From NCBI GenBank assembly GCA_036939355.1, contig JALLAP010001125.1:1-18455 (forward strand): DNA of 18,455 nucleotides, in the 5' to 3' direction. A program made the translations under genes and the position numbers. The DNA is from Thalassiosira profunda. Its lineage: Eukaryota; Bacillariophyta; Thalassiosirophyceae; Thalassiosirales; Thalassiosiraceae. The notes beneath the pieces were generated by a model. The model did no database searches. It had not been told where the DNA came from and worked only from the letters and a program-made list of their open reading frames with translations. Positions 1-7,569 of this stretch are shown here, piece after piece; position 1 is the first letter of the stretch; every line of letters begins with the position of its first letter.

Positions 1-209
1 AGCTCTCGGGCGACCTGAAGAAGGAGCGCGACGAGTGCAAGAGGAAGGAGGACTCTCTAAAGAAATACGAGGCGTTCTATCGGGAGGTCAAGGCGCGCAG
101 CGCGGAGAAGGCGAAGCAGCGCGCAGAACAGGAGCGGAAGAAGGCCGAGGAGCAACAGAGGAGACTTCAGCTTCAGCAGCAAAAGCAACAACAGCAGCAG
201 CGTCCGTGA
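1..209 (+). CDS. C-terminal end of a coiled-coil protein (5' partial)
   Basis: The frame beginning at base 3 is open from the left edge to a TGA at 207-209 and gives 68 residues with no start codon. The composition is almost entirely Lys, Glu, Arg, Ala and Gln, with a YEAFYREVKARSAEKAKQRA segment, then alternating KKAEEQQRR, and a Gln-rich end (LQLQQQKQQQQQRP). This is what a long charged alpha-helix or coiled coil looks like. The rest of the gene lies outside the window, so no family can be assigned. Other frames here are also open, but they give Gly/Arg-rich or poly-Leu products typical of shadow frames. It converges with the GST-like gene on the opposite strand, whose stop is 261 bases away. 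Confidence 0.65.
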   Translation, partial: LSGDLKKERDECKRKEDSLKKYEAFYREVKARSAEKAKQRAEQERKKAEEQQRRLQLQQQKQQQQQRP

Positions 210-385
210 GGAGGGCGGCGGGCCTCCTCCCGCCGGAGTTTCCATGAAAGCGCTCATTATGGGGAGCGGCCGTCAGCCGGCGGGGGGAGGGGCCGGCAGG
301 AATGAGGGCGATGCGGATCTATCGCGGACGAGGGTGCGCACTCGATTAATAATGGGTGATAGGTAGGTCGCAGCGGTCCGATTGC

Positions 386-391
386 TTTATT
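386..391 (-). promoter_or_regulatory. Polyadenylation signal AATAAA for the GST-like gene
   Basis: The plus strand reads TTTATT, which is AATAAA on the minus strand. It lies about 80 bases downstream of the GST-like stop codon at 471, in the right orientation and at a plausible distance. Confidence 0.4.
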
Positions 392-470
392 ACATAGGAC
401 GGGGCGTTTTGGCGGGCCGTGGCTGAGGTCTGAGGTGCGTGGAGGTGGAGGGCTGTTTCATTCACGCCAA

Positions 471-1316
471 CTAGGAACAAAGCAAACTGTAGGCGACGCC
501 GCCCACGACAGCAAGCAGAGCGCCCGTAATAGCCCTCTGAACGGGGACCAAGCGATCCCGCCAGTAGAAGCCCACCCACTGGCAATTCACGTCCAAAGTC
601 TTTACGATGCAGTCGCGGTCCTTCACCTCCTCGTAGAACTCCATCAGGATTGGATCCAGCGTCAGGAGCGACGCGTCCCACCCGGCCTGCCACAGGGCCC
701 AACGGACGTAGATCCCCACGACGACGTCCGCCCTGGTAAACGCTGGTCCGGAGATCCACTCTCCCTCCTTCCTATCCCTCAAGATCGCGGCCAGCTCGTC
801 CAAGCACTTCTGGACGGGCGCGCCGCGGGCGAGGTTGTAGCCGGAATTGACGTCCCTCTCGGACTGAGCCAGCTTCGCGAGGTACACCTCCCGGAGGTCC
901 TCGTTGTCGTCCGCGTACTTGTCGATGGTCCTGCGGACCGTCGACTCCATCGCCCCCGAGTTCTGGAGGAGCCTCCACAGCCAGATTCGCTTCTTCATCG
1001 CGACCGTCGAGAACCATCCCAGGTCGCAGGAGTAGGCGACGTCCAGGATGGCTTCGACCCTCGCCTCCTGCTCCTCGGGACACCGCTTGTCCATGAGCTT
1101 CATGATGTCCCTGCTCTCGTTGACGATCGTCCCGTCCTCGAGCCGGACGCTGGGGATGAGCATCTTGGGATTGGTCCGGGCGAACCAGGGCTCGAGCTGC
1201 TCGCCGTTGGGAAGGTCGACGTAGCGGCTCGTGAAGGCGACGCCGTTCTCGTGCATCGTCGCCCTGACGAGCTGGCAGTAGAGGGAGAACTTGGTGTCGA
1301 AGAGGGTGACCGACAT
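471..1316 (-). CDS. Tail-anchored glutathione S-transferase-like protein
   Basis: The intronless 281-residue protein starts at the ATG at 1316-1314, which has A at -3. The frame is open up to 1493, but only a TTG lies there and no other ATG. Residues 1-78 match a thioredoxin-fold GST N-domain: beta strand MSVTLFDTKF, a Cys at 14, the EPWFARTNP stretch (42-50), the cis-proline in MLIPSV (Pro55) and the glutathione-contacting NES turn (Glu67-Ser68). The helical C-domain carries a T-x-x-D N-capping box (FTRAD, 193-197). Residues about 257-281 form a hydrophobic segment ending four residues from the C-terminus, as in tail-anchored membrane proteins. A GST fold with a C-terminal anchor and an EPWF motif recalls the GDAP1 family of the mitochondrial outer membrane; that link is inference. 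The gene is divergent from the membrane protein at 1930. Substrate is unknown. Confidence 0.85.
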   Translation of the reverse strand: MSVTLFDTKFSLYCQLVRATMHENGVAFTSRYVDLPNGEQLEPWFARTNPKMLIPSVRLEDGTIVNESRDIMKLMDKRCPEEQEARVEAILDVAYSCDLGWFSTVAMKKRIWLWRLLQNSGAMESTVRRTIDKYADDNEDLREVYLAKLAQSERDVNSGYNLARGAPVQKCLDELAAILRDRKEGEWISGPAFTRADVVVGIYVRWALWQAGWDASLLTLDPILMEFYEEVKDRDCIVKTLDVNCQWVGFYWRDRLVPVQRAITGALLAVVGGVAYSLLCS

Positions 1317-1929
1317 CGTTGCATGTCGTGGACGGAGAAATGCCCGCGAGATCGAAGATGAGGGGGCGCGGGGGATAAGAAGAGGAGCCCGGGCCCAGGG
1401 ACCGGGACGCGCGGTCGAGCAGCGAGGCAGGGGCTGTCGATCGTCGAGGTGAAGGCTCAAAATCTGGCTCAACCAAGCCAAGCTCAACTTCAAAATGTCT
1501 CATTTATGTCAGCCAATCTTTTTTGTCCCCTTCGCGCGAGAGAAATTAATGAAAATGTCCTGTCTCGTCCAAGACACAAGGCACTGAATTTGGCTAAATT
1601 AGACTTTACACAAGCCCCGCAAAAAATCGGAAGGGGCCAATCTAAAGCGAACCCTGTAGAAATGTATTGATTCCTCAGTTTCAACCTGACACTTTGGTGT
1701 CAAAATTTGCAAATCGGGAAGGGGAACCCGGGGGATCGTGCGTTGAGAAAGCTGCTTGCTTCAACAACCTGCTCTATTTAGCCGTGCACAAAATCATTTG
1801 TTCCGATTGTTGAAAAGTACTTCCCTCAAGTATTTATCTCGCTCAAAATTTCTATTTTCGTTCGAATTCTCCAAAAATTACGATTTGGCAACCCCACCAG
1901 CAACAACGTTCCTCCACAACAAAAACAAC
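1317..1929. promoter_or_regulatory. Divergent intergenic region between the GST-like gene and the 633-aa protein gene
   Basis: About 610 bases without a convincing coding frame. The middle and right (1480-1930) are clearly AT-richer than the flanking exons. It should hold both promoters and both 5' UTRs. The last 170 bases before the ATG at 1930 are open in frame but begin with TTG, so I treat them as 5' UTR. No motif stands out strongly enough to call. Confidence 0.5.
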
Positions 1930-3831
1930 ATGGCGCTTCAACCACCACCGCCAGACCCAGTCAGGGCGACGGCGCCCTCCAGCGACGGCCCGAGCACGGG
2001 GGGAGAGGCCGTGCCGAAGCCGCTGTCCGCGCCGGCCGCGAAGATGGAGGCCCTATCCGGCGCCGCGACCGTCCCAACGGCAACGGGCAGTAGCCCCAAC
2101 CGTGAACCAGGACCGATTTCCCCGGCCCCGGCCCCGCAACCGAAGGGGCCCCTCGCCCCGCCCCCACCCCCACCGGCGGCTCCAACAGCTCCGGCGGCTC
2201 CGACGGCACCCTCAGCCGTCGGAATGGCCTCCCCGCCCAGCCCGCGGAGGCGCCGCCCCCGCCCGCGGGCGCACGTCCTCCAAACGGCCGCCCTGGCCAT
2301 GTTCATCGCCGGCTCTGCGTCCTACCTCGCCGCCACCCAGTCCTCGCGGGCGGGCCTCGCGTCCAAATTCCACTTCCCCGAACGCCTCCCCCAAATCCAG
2401 GAGACGCTTCTGCACAGCATTCACAACATCCCCAGCCTCTCGCGGAATTTGCTGCGGGGCCCCAAGTCGGGGAAAACGTTCACGGTCGAGTCGGCCGAGC
2501 TGGCCTGGGAGAAGTCCGAGGACGCCTTCCGGCAATTGCGCGCGTACGATCCCGAGGAACGTCGGGGGAGGAATTACATGGGGCGGATGTGGGAGGGCCT
2601 CGAGGAATTGTTCCGGGGATTTCAGCGCGGGGGAGAAAAAGAGCGAAGTGACGGTTGGCGGGGGGACCGGAGCCTCCGGGCCGACCACAAGGATTGGATC
2701 TTCGCGCCCCTCTCCACGACCCTCCTGGCCATTTGCGCCCTCGTGGTGTTGATGGCCAAGTTCGTCGTCAACCCCAGCCCCGACCAGATGGACCGCCGGA
2801 GCCGCCTCGTCCTCGACGACACCGAGGCGGAGATCTTGGATTTTTACGAGAAGGAGATGGAGTGCGACGAGATCCCGTTTTTGGACGAGTGCGAGGAGGG
2901 GCACGACGTCCACCCCGTCCGGAGGATGGGGAGCGACGGCTCTTTGAACCGGACGCGGTGCGCGTCCGACTTGTATTATTCAAGGGTGCTGCACGACATT
3001 GAGACGCTGAATTACGAGGAGGAGGGGGAAGGGGAGAGGGAGGCAGAGATCGATCCCATGGGGATGGACGAGGAGGAGGAAGCAGGGGAGGTCGAGATTG
3101 AGGTCGATCCGGCGGCGATGGACGAGGGAGTTCCGGAAGGGGGGGAACTCGAGGGGGAGTGCCAGATCACCCTTCTGGAGAACATCTCGTCTCTCACGGA
3201 GGAAGAGGCATCGGGAGGGCCAGAGAATACTGTGGAGATTGAGAACTTTGGGAGCGGGGACGATACGGATTTATTCCAATCGGCCCACTCGGAGGTTGGG
3301 GGAGACGCACCGGCGCGTCCCCAGAGCCCCCAGGAGTCGGCCTGCTCCTCCATTTCGTCGCTCACGTCGGAGGGTATCTATCCAGACTTCGAGGCTCCAA
3401 TGGGATTGCTTGGCTCGCAAGACAGTCTTGAGATGGCCCATGAGGCGAAGGCGCAGTCGCCGCTCTATTCGTGGGATTCTCCCACGAGCTTGCGGCAGTC
3501 CCTCACGGACTGCCAAGAGCAGCAAGCGGCCACCCCGCCGAGGAGCAACGTCCGCAAGGACCCCGCGCCGGAACCCAAGCTCCCGCGACGGGTCTCCTTC
3601 AATCCCAACGTGGACGTGCACGAGATCCCCCGGGACGACGACCGCCAATCGAGCGGGCTCTCCCCCGAGGGATGCCTCTACGTCATGCTCTTCTGCGTGG
3701 CCGTGGCCATCGTCGCCTTCTCCCTCTTCCCCGCCCACCCCAGCCTGTCCCCCATCGTCTCCGCGACGAGGGACGAGATATTGCGACGGACGGAGAACAT
3801 TCTCAATTCCCAGTGGGATGTGGAGCTGTAA
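1930..3831 (+). CDS. Membrane protein with Pro-rich N-terminus, acidic middle and three predicted TM segments; unknown function
   Basis: The 633-residue intronless ORF starts at an ATG in good context (ACAACATGG); the open frame upstream to 1756 begins only with TTG. Order of parts: a Pro/Ala-rich disordered region (1-105), a basic patch (RRRRPRPR, 106-113), a hydrophobic helix (about 117-135), a soluble stretch, a second helix (about 258-280), a long acidic Ser-rich region with Glu/Asp runs (about 360-430), a basic RRVSFNP motif (553-559), and a third hydrophobic helix (about 582-601) followed by a short tail. RVSF fits the R-V-x-F docking motif for protein phosphatase 1, but such short motifs also occur by chance. 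I recognise no enzymatic domain. It is convergent with the small gene at 4164-4481. Orientation in the membrane and the organelle are not evident; there is no classic N-terminal signal peptide. Confidence 0.82.
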   Translation: MALQPPPPDPVRATAPSSDGPSTGGEAVPKPLSAPAAKMEALSGAATVPTATGSSPNREPGPISPAPAPQPKGPLAPPPPPPAAPTAPAAPTAPSAVGMASPPSPRRRRPRPRAHVLQTAALAMFIAGSASYLAATQSSRAGLASKFHFPERLPQIQETLLHSIHNIPSLSRNLLRGPKSGKTFTVESAELAWEKSEDAFRQLRAYDPEERRGRNYMGRMWEGLEELFRGFQRGGEKERSDGWRGDRSLRADHKDWIFAPLSTTLLAICALVVLMAKFVVNPSPDQMDRRSRLVLDDTEAEILDFYEKEMECDEIPFLDECEEGHDVHPVRRMGSDGSLNRTRCASDLYYSRVLHDIETLNYEEEGEGEREAEIDPMGMDEEEEAGEVEIEVDPAAMDEGVPEGGELEGECQITLLENISSLTEEEASGGPENTVEIENFGSGDDTDLFQSAHSEVGGDAPARPQSPQESACSSISSLTSEGIYPDFEAPMGLLGSQDSLEMAHEAKAQSPLYSWDSPTSLRQSLTDCQEQQAATPPRSNVRKDPAPEPKLPRRVSFNPNVDVHEIPRDDDRQSSGLSPEGCLYVMLFCVAVAIVAFSLFPAHPSLSPIVSATRDEILRRTENILNSQWDVEL

Positions 3832-4163
3832 GGGCTTTGCTCCCACATTCAATGTTCAAGGGCGCCGCAGCCGGTGCCTTGTATGTTATTGTGCTATCAG
3901 TTTAACGATGTGTAAGAGATTGTTGTATTGACCTCCTCTGGACCAACTGGACCCGCTGACAACTCGAGCACCAAAATGATAGCCACCGAACTCATTCCGG
4001 GATGAAACCGGTGCCACAGATTGTTTGTGTTGTCAGATATGTTGCCTGGCACACCCGAATGTCGAGCGAGCGCCCCATCATTGCATCCATGCAATGGAAG
4101 TAAATTTGTTGCGTGATGCGCGCCTCAAATCTCCTCGCATGGGTTGTGACCCGCCTTCCTTCG
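3832..4163. other. Convergent 3' intergenic region
   Basis: About 330 bases between two stop codons facing each other. It presumably holds two 3' UTRs. I see no AATAAA on the plus strand and no convincing frame; the ORFs present are short and without recognisable content. Confidence 0.5.
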
Positions 4164-4481
4164 TCATCTCGCTGCTTGGTCGCCCGGCTTCGCCGAGTTC
4201 GACGCACCATCTCCACCAGGCGTTCTATTATTTGCACTTTTTGGGCCAGGAAACGACGGCGGCTCTCCCCTCCGTATCCCATTCAGCGCATTCTTCGCCT
4301 CCTCCCACGCCTGGCCCAAATCGACGCGGTCGTCCAGGTCGACCTTGGGCAATTTTCGTCGCTGTCCGTCCGGCCCTCGCTGATTCGAGTACGCGATTAT
4401 GACGCCGTACGCCGCCACCATGGACGCGGTCAGGGTCATGAGGACTCCGTATTCGAAGGCGTCCCGTCGCGGGTTGCCCAT
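4164..4481 (-). CDS. Small single-pass membrane protein, unknown function
   Basis: The 105-residue ORF starts at the ATG at 4481-4479 in a strong context (ACCATGGG). The frame extends to 4550 only through a TTG. A short basic N-terminus (MGNPRRDAFE) is followed by a hydrophobic helix (about residues 11-28, from YGVLMTLTAS to VIIAYS). A charged stretch RRKLPKVDLDDRVDLGQAWE (39-58) comes next, then a Pro/Gly/Ser-rich end that looks disordered. A short amphipathic helix (GQAWEEAKNALNGI) resembles parts of small organelle membrane subunits, but I cannot place the family. It shares a 197-base divergent spacer with another small membrane protein gene at 4679, so co-regulation is possible. Confidence 0.65.
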   Translation of the reverse strand: MGNPRRDAFEYGVLMTLTASMVAAYGVIIAYSNQRGPDGQRRKLPKVDLDDRVDLGQAWEEAKNALNGIRRGEPPSFPGPKSANNRTPGGDGASNSAKPGDQAAR

Positions 4482-4678
4482 GGTTCGGGTGGAGAGGAGG
4501 CGCGCGAGGGTCTCGGGTCTCCGGGAGTGGTGAGTGGTGAAACGTTGCAATGACTTGCCGCCAAAAAACAGAAGCTACATATCGTACTCATAGCAAGCAC
4601 TCATTCAAGCACTCTCTCTTCTCTCAACCTCTCAGCAGCACTCCCGCACCCCTCCCGCAGCAGCGCGTCCTCGAAACA
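4482..4678. promoter_or_regulatory. Divergent promoter region between two small membrane-protein genes
   Basis: 197 bases separate the two start codons. The side next to the gene at 4679 has a CT-rich tract (about 4610-4670: ctctctcttctctcaacctc and further), typical of a 5' leader near a transcription start. No specific site is called. Confidence 0.4.
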
Positions 4679-5487
4679 ATGGCGCCGCCCACGAGCAGCA
4701 ACCCAAGCTCCTTCAAGAACCCCTTCGCGAGCGGTCTGGGAAGGGTGAGTTTCCAGAGTGGCAGGAGAGGAGACGGAGGGGTTCAGCGGTGCACTGACGA
4801 TGGTTCATGCGTGTCTTGCATTCTTGGTTTGACTCTACCCCACTCACCAATTCCCCTCTCCCGCAGGCTGGTCGAATGGGCGCATGGGTAGCGGCGATTG
4901 GCATTGTGGTAAGATGCAATTCTTGACAAATAATGTTGCACCTTTTCGTAAATTGTGAGGGTGCACCGAGGCACTCAAACAACACCAAACGCACAACGCA
5001 CAACGCACCGGGCTGAGCAATTGCAGTGGTGTCGAGCGAGATAAGAAAAGAAACAACACTGGCATTATTGGCACGTTATTGGGCGGCACCTCTGTAATGA
5101 ATGAAATTGGCTCCGTTTTGTTTGGGGGGTGTCTGTTGTGTGTGCAAGAATTTAGGTTGGGGACTTTGCCGAGGTCCGGTACATCGTGACGCGACAAACA
5201 TCTGAAGATTCTGAGGGATTACTGCAAGACTCGGCCACGGTGATGAAGAGATGGGAGGGGGTGGCGCAAGCTATTGTCGTGATACGTTGGGTTGCAATGC
5301 ACTTGGAGTGGTCTTCCGCTTCGGTTTCTCATTGCTAACTTCGATACACCAACCGACAATGCTACCGCAGGCTGCATGGAACTATTACGACAACCAGCAG
5401 AGTACAGCGGACTCGTTTTCGAAGGCTGAGCAAGAATCGTGGAATGCAGAAAAGAAAAAGAAGGCACCGGCGGCGGAGCAGAAGTAA
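4679..5487 (+). CDS. Small single-pass membrane protein encoded in three exons, unknown function
   Basis: Spliced from exons 4679-4744, 4867-4908 and 5371-5487, all joined in phase 0, giving 74 residues. Donors are gtgagt and gtaaga; acceptors are cccgcag and taccgcag. The ATG context is strong (ACAATGGC). The exons join to a smooth hydrophobic helix split by the second intron: MGAWVAAIGIV ends exon 2 and AAWNYYDNQQ starts exon 3. The N-terminus (SSFKNPFASGLGRAGR) is Ser/Arg/Phe-rich without acids, compatible with a mitochondrial membrane protein. The C-terminus is Lys-rich (NAEKKKKAPAAEQK). This design is common in small respiratory-chain or protein-import subunits, but I do not recognise which. 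Intron 2 (462 bp) is far longer than the other introns here. Reading exon 3 as an unspliced ORF from 5251 would lose the membrane helix. An AATAAA lies 77 bases after the stop. Confidence 0.72.
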
Positions 5488-6169
5488 AACAATCAGCGGC
5501 AAATGGCAACGCGTCGGAATTGAAGTGGAAAATGCGAAGTCGGTGCTGCACACCAACACCGACAATAAAAGATGATAAATTATTCCCTCAATTCCAACCT
5601 CGCGCAGTTAAATAATGTATCACCACATCAAAGGCACCGGTCGGCTGATCCCCGACTCCTCAAACCTCAGCATATTCGCACGCAAACAAAATCTAGACAG
5701 ATACGATGTATCTTACAAAGCATCACTCCCTATGCTATTGTTCGAAGCGGGGCTGAGCTGCTGCCATGCTCACCCTTTGCTCAACCGACCTCTCCCACCT
5801 CCAAACGACCAACTTTAGGCAAAAAAAAAGACTGGCATCACTCTGGGCTCAGGCACGCCAAGCTTTGGGCCTTCTCAGAGTACCGGGTGTCTGGATACCT
5901 TTCAATGCAATACTATTCCTACCGTAAGATGGCAGCTGCCATGACATCTGTCGTCTATGCAGTCATCTTTTGCACTGAAATCAAGCATAAGAGCGGCCCG
6001 CGAAACCTCCCTCCAACCCCCCCGGCGATTCACGATCACTCGGAGAGGCGAGGCCGCTCAGCAAGACCCTTCTCATAATGATGGCACTACTGCCATAATT
6101 TTCAACAGCCGCCCATCGTCAAGCGATCTACGCCCAGCCCAACAGCACCCTTTGCCCCTGCCATTCATC
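5488..6169. other. Intergenic region, no gene recognised
   Basis: About 680 bases. The left end is the 3' UTR of the three-exon gene and includes AATAAA. The rest is AT-richer than the exons, with an A-run near 5820-5829, and should contain the promoter of the gene at 6170. ORFs such as 5572-6078 and 5615-5818 lack recognisable domains and look random in composition. Confidence 0.5.
5564..5569 (+). promoter_or_regulatory. Polyadenylation signal AATAAA for the three-exon gene
   Basis: A canonical AATAAA lies 77 bases downstream of the TAA at 5485-5487, in AT-rich sequence. Confidence 0.5.
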
Positions 6170-6532
6170 ATGACGCGCTCCTCCGTCGCCCTCGCGCTCG
6201 TCTGCCTCGTCGCCCTCCTCGCGCGGCCGAGCAGCGGCTTCACAATCTCCCTCGCGCCCCTCCTCACGACGCGGCTCGGCCTCGGCCCGTGGGGCAGCGC
6301 CTACGTCCAGAATTTTCCCGACGCGCCCGTGGCGAGCAGCCGCCCGGTGGCGGCGCCGGCGGCGGAGTCGTCCGCGGTGCACGCCAAGGCGGCGGTGCCC
6401 AAAAAGGCCCCGCCGGCCGCGCGGACCTTCAAGTTCGAGTACGACGACATTCGAATGATCTCGGGGTGCAAGAGCGAGTGCCTCGAGCTCATCTACGCCA
6501 AGTCCATGGACCGAGGCTTCGCGTCCGCATAG
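6170..6532 (+). CDS. Small plastid-targeted protein, unknown function
   Basis: A 120-residue ORF. I chose the ATG at 6170 (context ATCATGA, A at -3) because it puts a signal peptide at the very N-terminus: MTRS, then hydrophobic VALALVCLVALLA, then PSSG before Phe24. A Phe directly after the signal cleavage site, followed by a Ser/Thr/Leu/Arg-rich segment without acids, is the known bipartite plastid targeting signal of diatoms (the ASAFAP-type motif). A Pro/Ala linker (about 50-85) leads to a compact mature end, FKFEYDDIRMISGCKSECLE and onward, with Cys100 and Cys104. An in-frame ATG at 5957 exists but would bury the signal peptide behind 71 residues. The C-terminal segment looks like a conserved small domain, but I cannot name it. 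Confidence 0.72.
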   Translation: MTRSSVALALVCLVALLARPSSGFTISLAPLLTTRLGLGPWGSAYVQNFPDAPVASSRPVAAPAAESSAVHAKAAVPKKAPPAARTFKFEYDDIRMISGCKSECLELIYAKSMDRGFASA

Positions 6533-7569
6533 AGACGGCCGCCCGATCTCGTGCTCGCGCCATATCTTGACGACGAGAGAGACGCTGCCAATTGAGGGCA
6601 CATGATAGGTGCGCGCACGAACGAGATCAGGGAAATAGACCACCCCCGACGACCTTGCAGCCGGGCCTTGTACAATAGCACATAGAGGCACAGCCACACC
6701 ACAACGGATATGAAGACGAACAGACCCAGATGAGACCATTAGATACCGCAAATGTAACATAGGATACCTTAGCCACACACAAGCCTTTTAGCGCTTCTTA
6801 GACTAATACTGCAAGCTGACATGCTGAGCAATCTATGTATGAGCATCATTCAATAGCCAGTCCTCTAACTGTCTTTCGAGTTGCAATGATTGGAAAGAAG
6901 AGAGAGTTGGGCAGAGTGGCTTTGCTTCCCAACCCAGACCGCAGCAGACGCCCCTTTGGTCTCAATCCAGCCACCGCAGTACCACCTAGAGACAATTTTG
7001 CAAAAAGAGCAGCGCACACGAAATGGTATTCATCTGCGACAGGTTGATTCGTCCCGGGCCGAGCTCTGGGAGGCGAGGGTTGATGAGAAGGAGCCCCGCC
7101 AAGGAAGAGGCCCCCTCGTAGGCACGGTACTACTTATGAGCTAGGTAACTGAACAAGCATTAACAGTGCGGAATTCGTATCACATTTCAATTCCTACGTG
7201 GACTGTATTGAACGGAAAGGGTTCAAAAAAATTGAGACTTGCTCCCGACCTATTTCAGGCACATCTCGTGGTCAACCGCGGCGGCGATCGCCCTGACTCC
7301 ACTGACAGCCGTTCGCCGTTCGACCAATGACGTTGGCGGCAGCGTAGGCCCCCGCGCTATGGCCCCTCGTTTCAGTTCAGGCCGCCTGTCACAATCGTGC
7401 TACGATCGAGCATTTTTCACGTGCCAATCTCGCGCCTCGGGCAGCACCCTCACTCGTTGCATTGCAACTAATCGACGGCCATTTGCTCTTGCGGTCGACC
7501 CTCGAGGGCATTGACGCTGTTGCCATTGCAATTGGCGGCCACGCACACATCACTAGAAAGACGGAGACA
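6533..7569. other. Long intergenic region upstream of the LRR gene, no gene recognised
   Basis: About 1040 bases, the longest gene-free stretch of the window. The ORFs present (for example 6835-7047, 6890-7144, 7239-7514) have no recognisable domain and no coding-like bias. I searched by eye for tRNA, 5S rRNA and spliceosomal snRNA signatures and saw none. The right part probably contains the promoter and 5' UTR of the LRR gene. Confidence 0.5.
7323..7335. promoter_or_regulatory. Candidate bZIP-type site: TGACGT inside a CCAA/TTGG inverted repeat
   Basis: The sequence CCAATGACGTTGG lies 235 bases upstream of the LRR start codon. It has CCAA...TTGG arms around TGACGT, a core bound by CREB/aureochrome-type bZIP factors in diatoms and used in CO2-responsive promoters. 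A single short site can occur by chance. Confidence 0.25.

Noticed and set aside
435..1361. 308-residue plus-strand ORF opposite the GST-like gene
   Set aside because: It is fully antisense to a recognisable GST fold and has no domain of its own.
1317..1493. N-terminal extension of the GST-like protein to 1493
   Set aside because: It begins with TTG, has no ATG, and reads as low-complexity Pro/Arg/Ser sequence. The ATG at 1316 starts exactly at the first strand of the GST fold.
1756..1929. 58-residue extension of the membrane protein upstream of 1930
   Set aside because: It begins with TTG in AT-rich sequence, while the ATG at 1930 has a strong start context.
2212..2913. Antisense and alternative-frame ORFs within the 633-aa gene, including 3098-3931 plus
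   Set aside because: Composition is Arg/Pro/Ser-biased without domains, and they are explained by the GC-rich sense frame.
5572..6078. 168-residue plus ORF between the three-exon gene and the plastid-protein gene
   Set aside because: It starts next to a polyadenylation signal, is AT-rich, has mixed composition and shows no domain.
7081..7152. C/D-box snoRNA-like arrangement (TGATGA at 7081, CTGA at 7149)
   Set aside because: The flanks do not form a terminal stem and the motifs are short enough to occur by chance.
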